Below, one piece after another: positions 50,170 through 61,272 of a stretch of 64,000 bases of DNA. The position numbers were made by a program, and so were the translations under genes. This DNA comes from Batkoa obscura (lineage: Eukaryota; Entomophthoromycota; Entomophthoromycetes; Entomophthorales; Batkoaceae). Position 1 is the first letter of the stretch. Every line of letters begins with the position of its first letter. The stretch spans positions 558,001-622,000 of the forward strand of contig JASVEC010000026.1 in NCBI GenBank assembly GCA_030770535.1, given 5' to 3'. The notes beneath the pieces were generated by a model that was not told the origin of the DNA, ran no database searches, and saw only the letters and a program-made list of their open reading frames with translations.

Positions 50170-51918
50170 ATGAAATTATTATTATTTGGCTATCTAGCCC
50201 ATTTAACACTATCCAAAAAAGTAAGTCAGTCATGGACACTTACTGAAGCAAACCTTGCTCCCGATAATTTCTTAACAGAAGGTATCTTAATTAATGGCGG
50301 CTTTCCTGGTCCACAGATCGATGCTGTAGCAGGAGATTCAATTGAAATCAAAGTAAATAACAAGCTACATAAGAACGTAACTATCCATTGGCATGGGATT
50401 ACTCAAAAAGGGTCATGTAAATCAGACGGTGTACCAATGGTAACTCAAGACGCAATTCGTCCCGGACACCAATATACCTATAAGTTTAATGTATATGATC
50501 AGAGTGGTACTTATTTCTATCATGCACATACTGATATGGATTCAGAACATGTTTATGGACCTTTAATTATTAAAGATAAAAAGGAAGTTTGGAAAGATGT
50601 AGTTGGATTTAATGAGAAGTATCGTTATGATGAAGAAATAACTATTTTATTATCTGAAAGATGGCATAAATCAACAGAGGAATTAATACATGGATTAACT
50701 ACAGCCCCGTTTAGGTTTAGCAACCAATCTCAAAGTATATTGACTAATGGCAAAACTTATCAGAAGTGGAATACAAATGAAAATAAACAAGATGATTTTG
50801 AGGAGGATAAAAAATCACGCACTTTTAATCGTGGCTTTAGTGTTACTAATGTAAACAAAAATAAGATTTATAGGCTTAGATTGATTGGTGCAAATGGCTA
50901 TTCTGTATTCACTTTCAATATTGAAAACCATAACCTAACTATCATTGAAGCAGATGGTACCTTAGTTGACCCTATTGATGTAGATAGAGTAGAATTGAGC
51001 AGTGGCCAACGTTATTCCGTATTGCTAAAAACAAATCAAAAAGCAGATAACTACTACATGTACACCCAAGTAAGTGATGAACATCGACCAGAAGCACGTA
51101 TACCAGTAGCAAAAAACGGAGTTGCTATCCTTCATTACAATGGTGCTAAAAGCACTTCTTCATTGATACGTAAAGAAAAACAAGTGCCTGGATTACAATA
51201 TGAATATTCGCATTGGGTAGAATCAAAACTATTCACTTCACAATGGTACAACAAAGGCTTATCCAAGCATTATTACCCTGTACCAAAAAAAGTTAATAAA
51301 GAAATTAACTTGATTGTTACTTTAAGGAAGCCAGGAGGTCTTTCTAGATGGTTTATAAATGATATTGAAGCCAAACCAAGGAGCAGCGTTTTGGTAAACG
51401 ATATGGAATCAGGAAACTATAAACCAAGTCAAGGTATTTATGAAATCAATGAAGGCGATGATGTCCAAATCATTGTCCAGCACACGATGCCAACTGGCAA
51501 ACATTGTGAAGTACATCCATGGCATTTACATGGACATTCGTTTTACGTTGTTGGTCATGGGGATGGATTTTATGATCCAAAAGTGGATGGGCCAAAAATT
51601 GATAATTACTTAGCAACTACTAAAAATATGCCAGTATTAAGAGACACTTACACTCAATTTATTACCGATATCCCAGAAATTGGTCAAACTTTAAATCAAA
51701 CTAATTCTAGGCTTGGGACTATCAATGATAGTATGGATATGTTCTCTGGCCTAGAAAGTTTGGGCGAAAAACCATTAAACCCCGATGATCTCCCTTGTGG
51801 TTGGTATGCTATTCGTTTTAAGGCTGATAATCCAGGATCTTGGTTTATGCATTGTCATATGGCAGCTCATATTATTATGGGAAAAGTCGCTATTATTAAT
51901 TATGTTCCTAAGAAATAA
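50170..51918 (+). CDS. Secreted multicopper oxidase (laccase/ascorbate-oxidase type)
   Basis: 582 residues, single exon. Short signal peptide (MKLLLFGYLAHLTLSKKV). Three cupredoxin domains. Copper ligands: HWHG (type 2/3) in domain 1, YHAHTD in domain 1, HPWHLHGHSF in domain 3, and HCHMAAHIIMG in domain 3 (type 1 and trinuclear sites). Cysteine of HCH and all paired His are present. Such enzymes oxidise phenols, ascorbate or Fe(II) and reduce O2 to water. There is no C-terminal membrane span, so it is unlike Fet3. At the place where the type 1 axial ligand usually sits (Met, Leu or Phe five residues after the last His) the sequence has Lys (HIIMGK). Substrate not determined. I start at the ATG at 50170. 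Confidence 0.9.
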   Translation: MKLLLFGYLAHLTLSKKVSQSWTLTEANLAPDNFLTEGILINGGFPGPQIDAVAGDSIEIKVNNKLHKNVTIHWHGITQKGSCKSDGVPMVTQDAIRPGHQYTYKFNVYDQSGTYFYHAHTDMDSEHVYGPLIIKDKKEVWKDVVGFNEKYRYDEEITILLSERWHKSTEELIHGLTTAPFRFSNQSQSILTNGKTYQKWNTNENKQDDFEEDKKSRTFNRGFSVTNVNKNKIYRLRLIGANGYSVFTFNIENHNLTIIEADGTLVDPIDVDRVELSSGQRYSVLLKTNQKADNYYMYTQVSDEHRPEARIPVAKNGVAILHYNGAKSTSSLIRKEKQVPGLQYEYSHWVESKLFTSQWYNKGLSKHYYPVPKKVNKEINLIVTLRKPGGLSRWFINDIEAKPRSSVLVNDMESGNYKPSQGIYEINEGDDVQIIVQHTMPTGKHCEVHPWHLHGHSFYVVGHGDGFYDPKVDGPKIDNYLATTKNMPVLRDTYTQFITDIPEIGQTLNQTNSRLGTINDSMDMFSGLESLGEKPLNPDDLPCGWYAIRFKADNPGSWFMHCHMAAHIIMGKVAIINYVPKK

Positions 51919-52198
51919 ATGAATTATTTTAAATTAAGGTTGTTATGATTTGTAAATCTAATATACGCCTTTGATATCTGATTGTTTTAATATTTGTACA
52001 TGAAAGTTAACTGATATAATAAACATAATATCGTGATAATGGCTAAAGTAATTTAATTTATTAAAGATTACACATTTAACATAAAATTTCTTAGTGTTTG
52101 TACTATTTATTTAGTTCAAATAAGATAATAACAAATGAATAAATGATAAAAAATTTATTTGCTATATATTATTTGGTTTTAAACTAAATTTAAAGGAA

Positions 52199-52903
52199 TC
52201 AATATCTCTTTTTGCACTTGGGTTTAGTTGAGGTAGTGGCAGGAGAAGTAGCAGTACTTTCAACAGAAGAGAATGTAGTAGATGGATCAGTAATAGTCGT
52301 AGCTGAAGATGATACAGAAGATTGTGGTTGTTCAGTAGGAGTGGTGGTATTAACTGGAGTAGATACTGACTCAGCTTGAGTGGAAGTAGCAGAACTAGGA
52401 GGTTTAGCTGCATTACAAGGAATATCAATATCCTTTAAGACTTGGAAGGACTCCATTTCTTTAACAATAGCAACACGTAACTTCAAATTTTTACATTCGC
52501 TAAGTTTAGGAGCGGTCCATTCAAAGGTGACATTAGGATCTTTATAGTCCTTAGAATCGTGAGTGAGCATTGAGCCCTCACTAGCTTTTCCTTTACAATT
52601 AGAAGAGCATTCTTTGAATCCACTTGGGGCATTAAACTTCCCATAACGTTCCTCTTCACCTCCATCTGTTACATACATTAAAATACCTTTGTATTTATCT
52701 TTTCCAGAAAGACTCAATTTAAGAGAAGTTTCTGAATTTAATTCCATAGATTTATCGATTGTGATAGCATACCCTAAATCTGAATCTATAGCACCCATAG
52801 CATCAGCTATTTTCTGGGATGAAATTGAGCACATCTTAGCCCCAGTCGATAGGGCTAAACTAGATGAAAGGATGGCTAAGGGGAATAAAATTTTAAACAT
52901 CAT
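52199..52903 (-). CDS. Secreted reeler-domain protein with Ser/Thr-rich tail
   Basis: 234 residues, single exon. A signal peptide (MMFKILFPLAILSSSLALST) is followed by a reeler-like domain: YKGILMYVTDGGEEERYGKF, then GFKECSSNCKGK, THDSKDYKDPNVTFEWTAP and ESFQVLKDIDIPC. The pattern of a G-x-L-x-Y strand, a TH/D-x3-K motif, and F-x-WTAP matches the reeler fold known in animals and in secreted fungal proteins. Residues about 165-225 are Ser/Thr/Pro-rich, suiting O-glycosylation. It ends ...KCKKRY, without a hydrophobic tail for a GPI anchor. Role unknown; a surface or wall location is inferred. Confidence 0.75.
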   Translation of the reverse strand: MMFKILFPLAILSSSLALSTGAKMCSISSQKIADAMGAIDSDLGYAITIDKSMELNSETSLKLSLSGKDKYKGILMYVTDGGEEERYGKFNAPSGFKECSSNCKGKASEGSMLTHDSKDYKDPNVTFEWTAPKLSECKNLKLRVAIVKEMESFQVLKDIDIPCNAAKPPSSATSTQAESVSTPVNTTTPTEQPQSSVSSSATTITDPSTTFSSVESTATSPATTSTKPKCKKRY

Positions 52904-53575
52904 TAACAAATGTATAGGCTAGAAAATAAAGGCACTGCCAAAACTTTTTAAATTTAATAAAAGTAAAGATTAAAAAATAAGTAATGTTTCTTTTATATAT
53001 ACTTTATGTCGTTATTGATTTTATTTTGTATCAAGTAATAAAGGACATTTTTAATGTGTTTTGATTGGATTTTGTTTTTGAAATTTACCACTTTAATTAA
53101 TTATTATTCATTTCAATTAATTGATTAGATGTTTAGATAATCGTTATCTAGCTAGATGGTAACTACAATTTAATTATAATAGAATCTAATATATCAGTAC
53201 CTATTCAATATATCTTCTGTTGTTTATATTTGGAACAAATAAAAAAATCCAGATTGATGTCCTATTTATTATAAATATCTTTCAATACTTTACTAATACT
53301 AAAATATAAATGCTAGTATAATATTATTAATTGAAAAATTATAGTTCGGCTACTAATTCAAGAATCAAACTATAATTAGCTCATTTATCCACTCATTTAA
53401 TTTAAATGATTGTAATGCCTTTTGTTTCTTTCTTAGTCTTTGTTACCCCCTAAAGTTAGCGCAACATATTTTTTTTGCAAAAAGCTAAGAAAAAAATAAG
53501 GAATGCCATTTCTTGTCATTATTTTTCATTTTATAAAACGTAAAATTCACAAATTATGAAAAAAACTGAAAAAAA

Positions 53576-53681
53576 CCATTGAGGACGTTTTTTTGGCTTC
53601 GCTTATTTTTCCATTTTTTAACGTTAAAAAAAATTCTTAATAAAATTCTTAATAAAATTCTTAAACAGAGACATGCCCATT
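53576..53681 (+). mobile_element. Degenerate MITE copy F8
   Basis: Left end CATTGAGGACG then TTTTTTTGGCTTCGCTTATT; the right half carries a tandem expansion of AATTCTTAATAAA units before ACATGCCCATTTT. Confidence 0.65.
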
Positions 53682-53687
53682 TTAATT

Positions 53688-53860
53688 ACAGCAAAAACAG
53701 ATTGATTTCGTGATTCAATAAATTGAATTCCTTGTTAGCTTAAATTAATTTTTTGGTTGGAATTAACATATAATTTAGCTTTCATCAGATTTTGAAATCA
53801 ATTTGAGCTAATTTCAAGGAATTCAATTTGTTGAATCACGAAATCAACCTGTTTGCTGCA
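53688..53860. mobile_element. Long inverted-repeat (hairpin) element, second MITE type
   Basis: The left arm (about 53688-53745) contains GATTGATTTCGTGATTCAAT, AAATTGAATTCCTTG; the right arm (about 53799-53859) is its reverse complement, ending CACGAAATCAACCTGTTTGC. Arms of about 55-60 bp with few mismatches around a loop of roughly 55 bp. The termini CAGCAAA / TTTGCTG are inverted. No coding capacity. Confidence 0.75.
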
Positions 53861-54233
53861 TTCTTCATTAAATTACTTTCTACCAATAAGAATAACAATT
53901 TTTCTACTATTTTAAAAGATCCCATAAGTTAATTAATATTATATATTTATTAGGTTATTCTCAATTTTATTTCTTTTTTTACAGGATTTATTAGTCAACT
54001 TTGGGTTTAATAGCTTTCTATTTTTTAAAATAGATGAGCTCTTAATATTAAACTAATTTTATCTCATTGAATGTTTTATTTGGTGTTTAAAGTTTTCGCT
54101 CCTAATTTTTCCTTAAAGAAAAGGTAGAGATCCATAGTACATTGTTTATTATTGTTAATAATTAATGCCTCCGATTCTCTTATAATTCGCAATTTATAAA
54201 AAAATAAAAAAATAGAAAGTAAAACTATGATAT

Positions 54234-55577
54234 TTATTCTATTAAAAAATGAGCTTTTGGAAATAACAGATGAAGATGAGGGATGATATCCTTATTGATA
54301 AACTCATAACAATGACAGCGTCTAAGAGAAGTATGGGGATTAATGGATTTAACGATAGTATTATTGAAATCGAAACTAACGAAAGACAGGTTTAAAACCT
54401 TTAATTTTGGTATATTGACGTGAGAATGAGTGAATAAAAAGTCAAAGAAATGCTCTTGTATTAAATCAAAACCAATTACATCAAGTTGGGTTAAGGATGG
54501 TAATTTCAATTGACTATTTTGAAATAAAACATCACTAAATTCATTGTTTTTGGTATATAACTTTAGATACTTTAAATGTTGAAATTGATTAATGTTTTCT
54601 AATAAATTAGTCTGTTTGACTACATTGTGTTCATACGGTAACAGCTCAATCCTCTCACATTTCGGGAAATAATATTTTAATTCTATGAAGTTGTTGCTAT
54701 TCAATGGCTCTATCTTTACTTTCTTTAAGTTAGTAAATGGTGACTTAATAGGTAAAGTAATGTTCAATTTCGAAAACAAACTACTATCATTGTTCATAGT
54801 ATTATATTCGATACTATTATTAACATAACTATTGAAATAAGCATAATAATCTTGATTCAATTGTTCAGAGATTAAGTTCAAGTCTTCTAATTTTGGCAAC
54901 AGCAAAGGGTCTAGTTTCAAATTAAAGAAGGGGTTCAAGTCAACTAAATCTATTAAAGGTTGGGATTGAAATACTAAACTTAATTTATTTAAATACTCGA
55001 ATCGAAGATTAAATAACAACTTTAATATGGGAAAAGTGAATTTGATATTTAATTCTAATTTGACTAAATACTTTAATTGTGTTTCGAAATTGATCAATTC
55101 TATGCTATTGTTTTGAACTATCTTTAAGTGTCGTATACTTATGATATTCGATAATACTTTGTTTATAGATTTATTGTTGTTTATATTTAGTAATGATAAT
55201 GACTTTAGCTTGTTAATGCCAATTAGTTTGATTATGTTATTTATGTTATTGTCACTATCACTATTGGTATCTCTATTATTACTATTATATCCTAGACTAT
55301 AGCTATTATAGCTATTATGATCATATTCCAGGCAACGCAAATTATCAATTTGATCAAAATCAACATAATCTAAATTACTGCTATTATTTATATATAAATA
55401 TCGAATATACTTTAGATTATTAACATAAATAAGCTCATTATGGGTGGTGCTTTGGTCATTTAAATGTTCGCATAGCAAGTGGATGGTTTTATTCAACTTC
55501 TTTAATATATCCCTTTCATGTTTATTAAAATTTGTTAATATCTCTTCAATAATGAATATGGGTAAGTTGTTAAACAT
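54234..55577 (-). CDS. F-box-like, leucine-rich protein, unknown target
   Basis: 447 residues, single exon. The N-terminus MFNNLPIFIIEEILTNF...HERDILKKLNKTIHLL reads like an F-box (LP x2 I x2 I). What follows is a long Leu/Asn-rich region with irregular leucine-rich repeats, for example IDNLRCLEYDHNSYN, NKLKSLSLLNINNNKSI, IRHLKIVQNNSIELI and PKLKVLNLSFVSFDF. An Asn/Ser-rich insert sits around residues 95-115. F-box proteins link substrates to SCF ubiquitin ligases through Skp1; here that is inferred from the N-terminus only. Confidence 0.65.
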   Translation of the reverse strand: MFNNLPIFIIEEILTNFNKHERDILKKLNKTIHLLCEHLNDQSTTHNELIYVNNLKYIRYLYINNSSNLDYVDFDQIDNLRCLEYDHNSYNSYSLGYNSNNRDTNSDSDNNINNIIKLIGINKLKSLSLLNINNNKSINKVLSNIISIRHLKIVQNNSIELINFETQLKYLVKLELNIKFTFPILKLLFNLRFEYLNKLSLVFQSQPLIDLVDLNPFFNLKLDPLLLPKLEDLNLISEQLNQDYYAYFNSYVNNSIEYNTMNNDSSLFSKLNITLPIKSPFTNLKKVKIEPLNSNNFIELKYYFPKCERIELLPYEHNVVKQTNLLENINQFQHLKYLKLYTKNNEFSDVLFQNSQLKLPSLTQLDVIGFDLIQEHFFDFLFTHSHVNIPKLKVLNLSFVSFDFNNTIVKSINPHTSLRRCHCYEFINKDIIPHLHLLFPKAHFLIE

Positions 55578-55903
55578 TTGGAGAATTATGTTATTGTTCT
55601 ATAATTTCACCCCTCTGCTATTATGCTTCTCTTTCTATATTTCTATATCTATTATCCTTCTACTAGGACTAAACACTTATCTTGAGTTTTAAACTTATTA
55701 ACTAAATTTTCGAAATTTTAAAAAGTAAAACCAGTTTTTCATTTTACTTTTATAAATCATAAATTTCGGAAAAGAATAAACTAAAATTTAATTATCAAAT
55801 TAATAAAATTAGTAAATCACTTCAACTCAAACTCCATAAACAATTCATAATTGGTTAGCTCTGCTTTATTTAATAAAAAAAGTGGTAAAATTCAACTTCA
55901 CCA
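55578..55903. other. Intergenic region, nothing recognised
   Basis: About 330 bp between two minus-strand genes; no repeat. Confidence 0.5.
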
Positions 55904-56257
55904 TTAATTAGCCAATGCTGCCTGGATTCTATTATTCAAATCCCTATCACTTGCTTCCATGATGGGTTGAGCAGCCTGGTTGATCAATTGATCAAAGCGT
56001 TGGTTTGATACCCCAAATATATTAGCTAATTGTCGCACTCCGGGTAATGGAATGGGCCCACTTCTAGATACAGATCCCAAACGAGTTGGACTTTCCGTAA
56101 TCCATCTTTCCCCCCCATCCGCATCGGTAGTGGTCGTGGTGACACTGCCATCCTGGTTGGTCACTTTATTGACGTTTTGGCGACGTTGAATGCTCAAGGA
56201 AGAACTGGGCTTTAGAAATAGGAGTATGGTGGTTAGTACTAATAACTTATAATTCAT
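55904..56257 (-). CDS. Small secreted protein, unknown
   Basis: 117 residues, single exon, from the ATG at 56257. Signal peptide MNYKLLVLTTILLFLKPSSS, then SIQRRQ (possible Kex2-type RR site), a Thr-rich run (GSVTTTTTDADGG), and a helical C-terminal half (RQLANIFGVSNQRFDQLINQ...) ending AALAN. No cysteine. The locus is noticeably richer in G+C than its flanks, which supports coding. I know no family. Confidence 0.68.
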   Translation of the reverse strand: MNYKLLVLTTILLFLKPSSSLSIQRRQNVNKVTNQDGSVTTTTTDADGGERWITESPTRLGSVSRSGPIPLPGVRQLANIFGVSNQRFDQLINQAAQPIMEASDRDLNNRIQAALAN

Positions 56258-59200
56258 GCTTTCTTTTTTTATTGAAGTCTGAAATTTTTGGGGTTGCTTT
56301 TATGTTGATATTAAAAGTTACCTTGATCATTTTTTATTAATTGGTGCCTTGTATTTATTAATTTGATTCATAGGACTTTAATAGCTTGAGAAACCTCTTG
56401 TTTTTATTGAAAAAAACTAATTTAATATTAAAGTAATGTTTATTTATTAAATAAGCCTAATTTATGGTCAACGACTTTTTAGTACGCCTACAATTAATCA
56501 ATGAATTAATAAATTATCACCTATTATTATAATTTTTAATTAATTTTCATATTATTAATATTATAATGAATGTAATGTTTGTTACTTTTGTAATTTTATT
56601 ATTTTTTAAATTTATAAAAAAAATAAACTTATAAGCAACAAATTTTTTTCATATATTGTAATATATTTATGGTATCAAAATGCCATAAAGCACCAAGCAC
56701 GCTGATTTTAATAATAATTTTACTATATTATTATAACTATTTACAACAAAAAGCATTAAAAAGACATTTAAAAGGTAATATTCAAATGACTACATCGGGA
56801 ATTAAACATACCTAATCATTTCTTTTTTTTTTAAAAATAACAAAACTTTAAACACAAATTTATATAGACATATCGGTAGTTACAGGTAACTAGATATTAA
56901 TTTTAAGAATAGATAGTAATCAAATAATAACAATTTTAAGTGCTTAAGATTATAATATTGAATTTTAGGTTCAAATTTAAAGAATCAAACATCGTTTGGA
57001 AGTCCAATCCATCTATTAATAAATTATGTAATAAATATATATAGATAGAAGTATGATAAATATTTGATTTATTTTAAAAAACACAATACTTTAAGTAATA
57101 AAACTATTTAGGGTTTTATTAAATATAAAAAAAAGTTATTTATAGTTTTTAATATTCAATTTCACATGTGTTTATAATAAACATAGTTGGATAATATATT
57201 ATTTAGTGATTTAATTTTTTTAATTCTTTCAACTATTTGAAATCTGATATTAAAGTTTTGCAAATTTTTCATAAATGGATAGTGATTAAAATTTGGGCAT
57301 AAAGTATTTCTAGTACTGATTTAAACGCTTTTTAAATCTAGATTGTAATAAATAACACAAAAGTTGATATTTTAACCAAAACCAACACCTAAAGATTTAG
57401 GCATCTTTGTTATTCTATTCACTTATTGAACATTGAGACAAGAATACACGGATAGTTACTTTTTTATAGTAATTATAATGTTTAAGCTAGATGATACTGT
57501 GTACAAATTATATAAGCTAATTTCTTTAGGACTTTATAGGCAGAAAGGTTAATAGTTGTGCAGATATAAGCTTATGAGGATATAAATTTGTGCCGATAAA
57601 AATTACAAGACATATTTAGGTATAGACAAACTTATTATCTAAGGGAAATTTAACGAAAGGTTTTGAAATCTAACATTTTTTTCCAAATACTCATTAAGCT
57701 AAAAGATTAAATTTTTTTTTTAAAAAGTGCGCAATAGAGAAGGGAGCAAATTATAGCAATACTATTTCTGCTTAAGACAGACTTATTTAGCTTCGAAAAA
57801 TAAGTTCAATTGTTTTTTTTAAACTAGAAATATAATTTGCATAAATTATTTTATAGACCAACCCAGCAAAAAGCTGCACCTTTGGGATAGGTTAAAGCAG
57901 CAAAAATCTCAATACAAATGTTAAGTGGATTTAAAACATTTAAATAATTACCAAAATAATGACATTATAAATATTATAAAATAATAATTGTTGAAATTGC
58001 ATATAAAAAATAGATAATAAAACCACTTGTTTTCCATATCAAAAAAATGTGATAACGCAAAGTAAAATCAAAGGTTTTCAAAACTTGTATTTATTCGGTT
58101 CATTTTCATAAATGCTGTGTACAATTAATTTGACAAAAGGATTCTGTAAGCGACGAGAAACAGATGTTATAACAATTAGTTTAACATGTATACAATTCAT
58201 AATAATGGTATATTATGATAAAGGTTTACCTTAATAAATAGACCGGCTTTAGATATAAATATGGGATGAAACTATATAGAACAAATATCCATAGTTTTAC
58301 AAAATTAAGGTAAATTGTGAGTTATTCTTAACTCAATAACAAGTTGTTATAACTGAACCCCATTTTTTTTTAAAAAGATCATTACTATAGTTTAAAAAAT
58401 AATAGCTCCTGTTAAAGAATTGTTTCTCTTTTCAATAATAAGTTTAAAAAAATCATAGCAGTATTATAAGGTGAGATAAAGTTGTTCATTAGATTTCATT
58501 TTTTAGGAATATAGAAATTTATTTGCGAATCTATTTTTAAACTGCAAATTTATTATGGTATTGGATTAATGCTAATCTATAATCAGATCCCATCCCCTCT
58601 TCACTTCTTTGTACTAATATCAGTCTATGAGTTAATGCTATCTGCTTATTATGAGAATTATTATAAATATAGATAGTATAATAGTTTTTGTATTATTATT
58701 TAAATTAATTAAATTCTACTTATTTATAATTAGGTATAAAGTGTTAAATATTTAAAATTATTTTGTAGTTTAAATTATTTTTACTCTTTTGTATAAAGTG
58801 ATAAAAAAGTGACTTTAATTGGCTAAAAATATTAATAGTCATGTTAAGCATTATTTAAATCAGAAGATTTCCCTATAACTATTTTAGCTACAAATATTTA
58901 TATTAAATTAACATTAAATTAATATTCATAAAGCAAGATGAGATAGATAAGGTTCAAAAGGATTACTATCCATATAGTAGCACAAGAGTTATAAATTATT
59001 CTTGAAGCTTTAACTGTTAAAAATACTAGAAAATTATAGAAGGAGGTGTTTAAATTATAATTTATAAAAAAAGAGAGAAAATTTGTTATAAATTACTATG
59101 AAAATAAACAATATAGTTGTTTGACATAATAAAATCCGACAATTTGTAATCTTACTATTATATTTGATAGAATGAGGTCACTTTATAGTATTTATTCCTA

Positions 59201-59479
59201 TATTTTGTCTTACTAACGTTGGATATAAATTAAATGTGGGTTTTTAATTGATTCGGATCCCTTTAAAACTTGGTAAGTTAAAGCACATTATTTAATGTAG
59301 AAAAAAAGAATATAGCGACAGACAGAAGCATTAAATTAGAAAATAGAAGTGAAAGTGAATAGTATAAATATGCGTAAAAAGAAATTAAAAAATGTAAAAA
59401 TATTATAATAATTTTATCCTAATAGCATTATTTTATTCAATAACTTTTTTCAGTTTCTTTACCTTGCTAATTAATAATA
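56258..59479. other. Long AT-rich intergenic region, nothing recognised
   Basis: About 3.2 kb upstream of the zinc-finger gene. No MITE copy, tRNA or long open frame. Such a long upstream region is compatible with a regulated promoter, but no known motif is visible. Confidence 0.5.
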
Positions 59480-60124
59480 ATGGATTACAATCACCTTTAC
59501 TCTATAAACTCTAATTTAATCAATCATCAACAAAATGCATTATTTGTAAACAGCAACTTAATGCATTCTAATAACTATACTGTACCATCTAATATACCTC
59601 ATAATTCAAGTACCGGAGATGTGTTAAGATATTTAAACCCAATTCCGTTTTCATCACCAACAAGTATTGAATTTAGCCAATGGGAATCCTTACCAAGTAG
59701 CCCAAAAGAAATGTCAGATAATAACAATGTTGCCGATATTACTAATAACGTTAATACCATTGAACCTTTAATTAATAAGACTCCAAGTTCGAGAGCATTG
59801 AAAGCTAAACGTTGTCCTACTAATAAATGCGAATGTGGAGGGAAAACTGGGTGTACAAAGGAAGGATGCATGAAATCGATAGGATGCCATGAATGCCCAG
59901 TATGTGGGTTGGAATTCTCAAGAAAAAATTCAATGAGAAGACATGTGTTAACACATATTAATTTAAGGCCTTATCACTGCAAGGACTGTGATAAATCATT
60001 CTATAGGTCGGATATTTATAAAAGACATTTAGTTTCTAAACGTTGTAGACGTAATGCTACCAATAACCATTTCTTGGCTTTATGCCAACAGCTACCCAAA
60101 CATCAAAGTTTTAACTATTTATAA
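59480..60124 (+). CDS. C2H2 zinc-finger transcription factor
   Basis: 214 residues, single exon. The first 110 residues are Asn/Ser-rich and disordered. A Cys-rich basic patch follows (KRCPTNKCECGGKTGC and KEGCMKSIGCHE), then two fingers: CPVCGLEFSRKNSMRRHVLTH (written in two parts here: CPVCGLEFSRKN, SMRRHVLTH) and CKDCDKSFYRSDIYKRH followed by a C (HLVSKRC), so finger 2 is C2H(x5)C or C2H2-like. The linker INLRPYH resembles TGEKPY. It ends ...HQSFNYL. Nuclear DNA binding is inferred. The Cys-rich patch before finger 1 is unusual for a plain two-finger protein. Confidence 0.8.
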   Translation: MDYNHLYSINSNLINHQQNALFVNSNLMHSNNYTVPSNIPHNSSTGDVLRYLNPIPFSSPTSIEFSQWESLPSSPKEMSDNNNVADITNNVNTIEPLINKTPSSRALKAKRCPTNKCECGGKTGCTKEGCMKSIGCHECPVCGLEFSRKNSMRRHVLTHINLRPYHCKDCDKSFYRSDIYKRHLVSKRCRRNATNNHFLALCQQLPKHQSFNYL

Positions 60125-61248
60125 AAAAAATCATTTTATAATTTATTTTAATAGCAATATTAAAGTGAGTTATAAATTCTTATATTCTAATTAAAAAAAT
60201 TAATAATAAACCTAATTTTAATGTATAAAAGAAGTAACTATTAACTTTTTTTGATCGAATTGCAAACCCTTAGTTTAATTAATATTGCAGCTTTTAATTA
60301 TTTTTTATTCATTTTAGGTTTTAGAAAAATGCCACTTAAAACCCACATAAAAAGCAACAAAGAAGATTCAATATATTAAACTTATTTATAAAAGATTAAT
60401 TAATTAAAAAACTAAAAATAAAATAAAGTTTGATAACAATACGCTTAAATTTAATTTAACAGTTTATCCTCCACCATTGTTTATATTTAAACCATCTTTT
60501 CATATATTAAGTAGCACCTTAAATACTAGCGCTTTATATCTGCCATTCCCATTCTCCTCATTTCAATCTTAATTCTTAAATGTAAAACTTATTACTGAAA
60601 AAATAATATTTGTGACTATTAACAGTTGAATTTAAAAAGGCTTTAACGTTTGTCAAATTAACCTCTATACTCCCTGGTATCTAGATAATATTTGTCTCCA
60701 CTTTTTCCAAGTTTTAATGATACAAATACATTAAATAATTTTTTAACTTGAGTTTTTAATATAGCCCAATTTATGATTTGATATCTTTCTAGAAACCAAT
60801 TGATAAAACTCGGCCTTTTGTTTATTTTTTTTCTCTCCTGCTCTATTCTATAAATAAATAGACTCCTTGCTAGCCTTCAACCTAATGCATATTCTTTCAA
60901 AATTTATTACAGTATATTGAGTTGTTTCTAAAGTACTCCCCCTCCTTGGGGAAATCCGTATGGGTAAAGGTGTAGAGTTGCTACAGTCAAATTTTTTTGC
61001 ATGAAAAGTATTTTATCTTTAGACATAAAAGATATTTGGTATTGTAGTTAATAGTCTTTTTATTTTTTTGCTCAAGAAAGAGAGATTACTTGGGAAAAAC
61101 CTTATAAGTGAAAAAGGGTATTTTCATAAAGTTTAACCTGATGTTTTTGAATAGTTCACCTAAACATATAGCAATACAAACTTTAAAGTTCAATTGTGAA
61201 GCATAAACCCCTCATTTAAGAATAAGTACTCGACGCGAATTTTGATAA

Positions 61249-61272
61249 AGCCCAATCCTTGGGCTTTTTTTA
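61249..61272 (+). other. Hairpin followed by T run
   Basis: AAGCCCAA-tcc-TTGGGCTT is a perfect stem followed directly by T residues. AATTTTGA, an Sm-site-like string, lies just before it. This would fit the 3' end of a small RNA, but I find no 5' region that matches a known snRNA. Confidence 0.4.

Larger units (their letters stand above)
52904..54233. other. Intergenic region with a MITE copy and a hairpin element
   Basis: About 1.3 kb. Holds a degraded MITE copy (53576-53681) and, next to it, a long inverted repeat (53688-53860). The rest is AT-rich. Confidence 0.6.
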
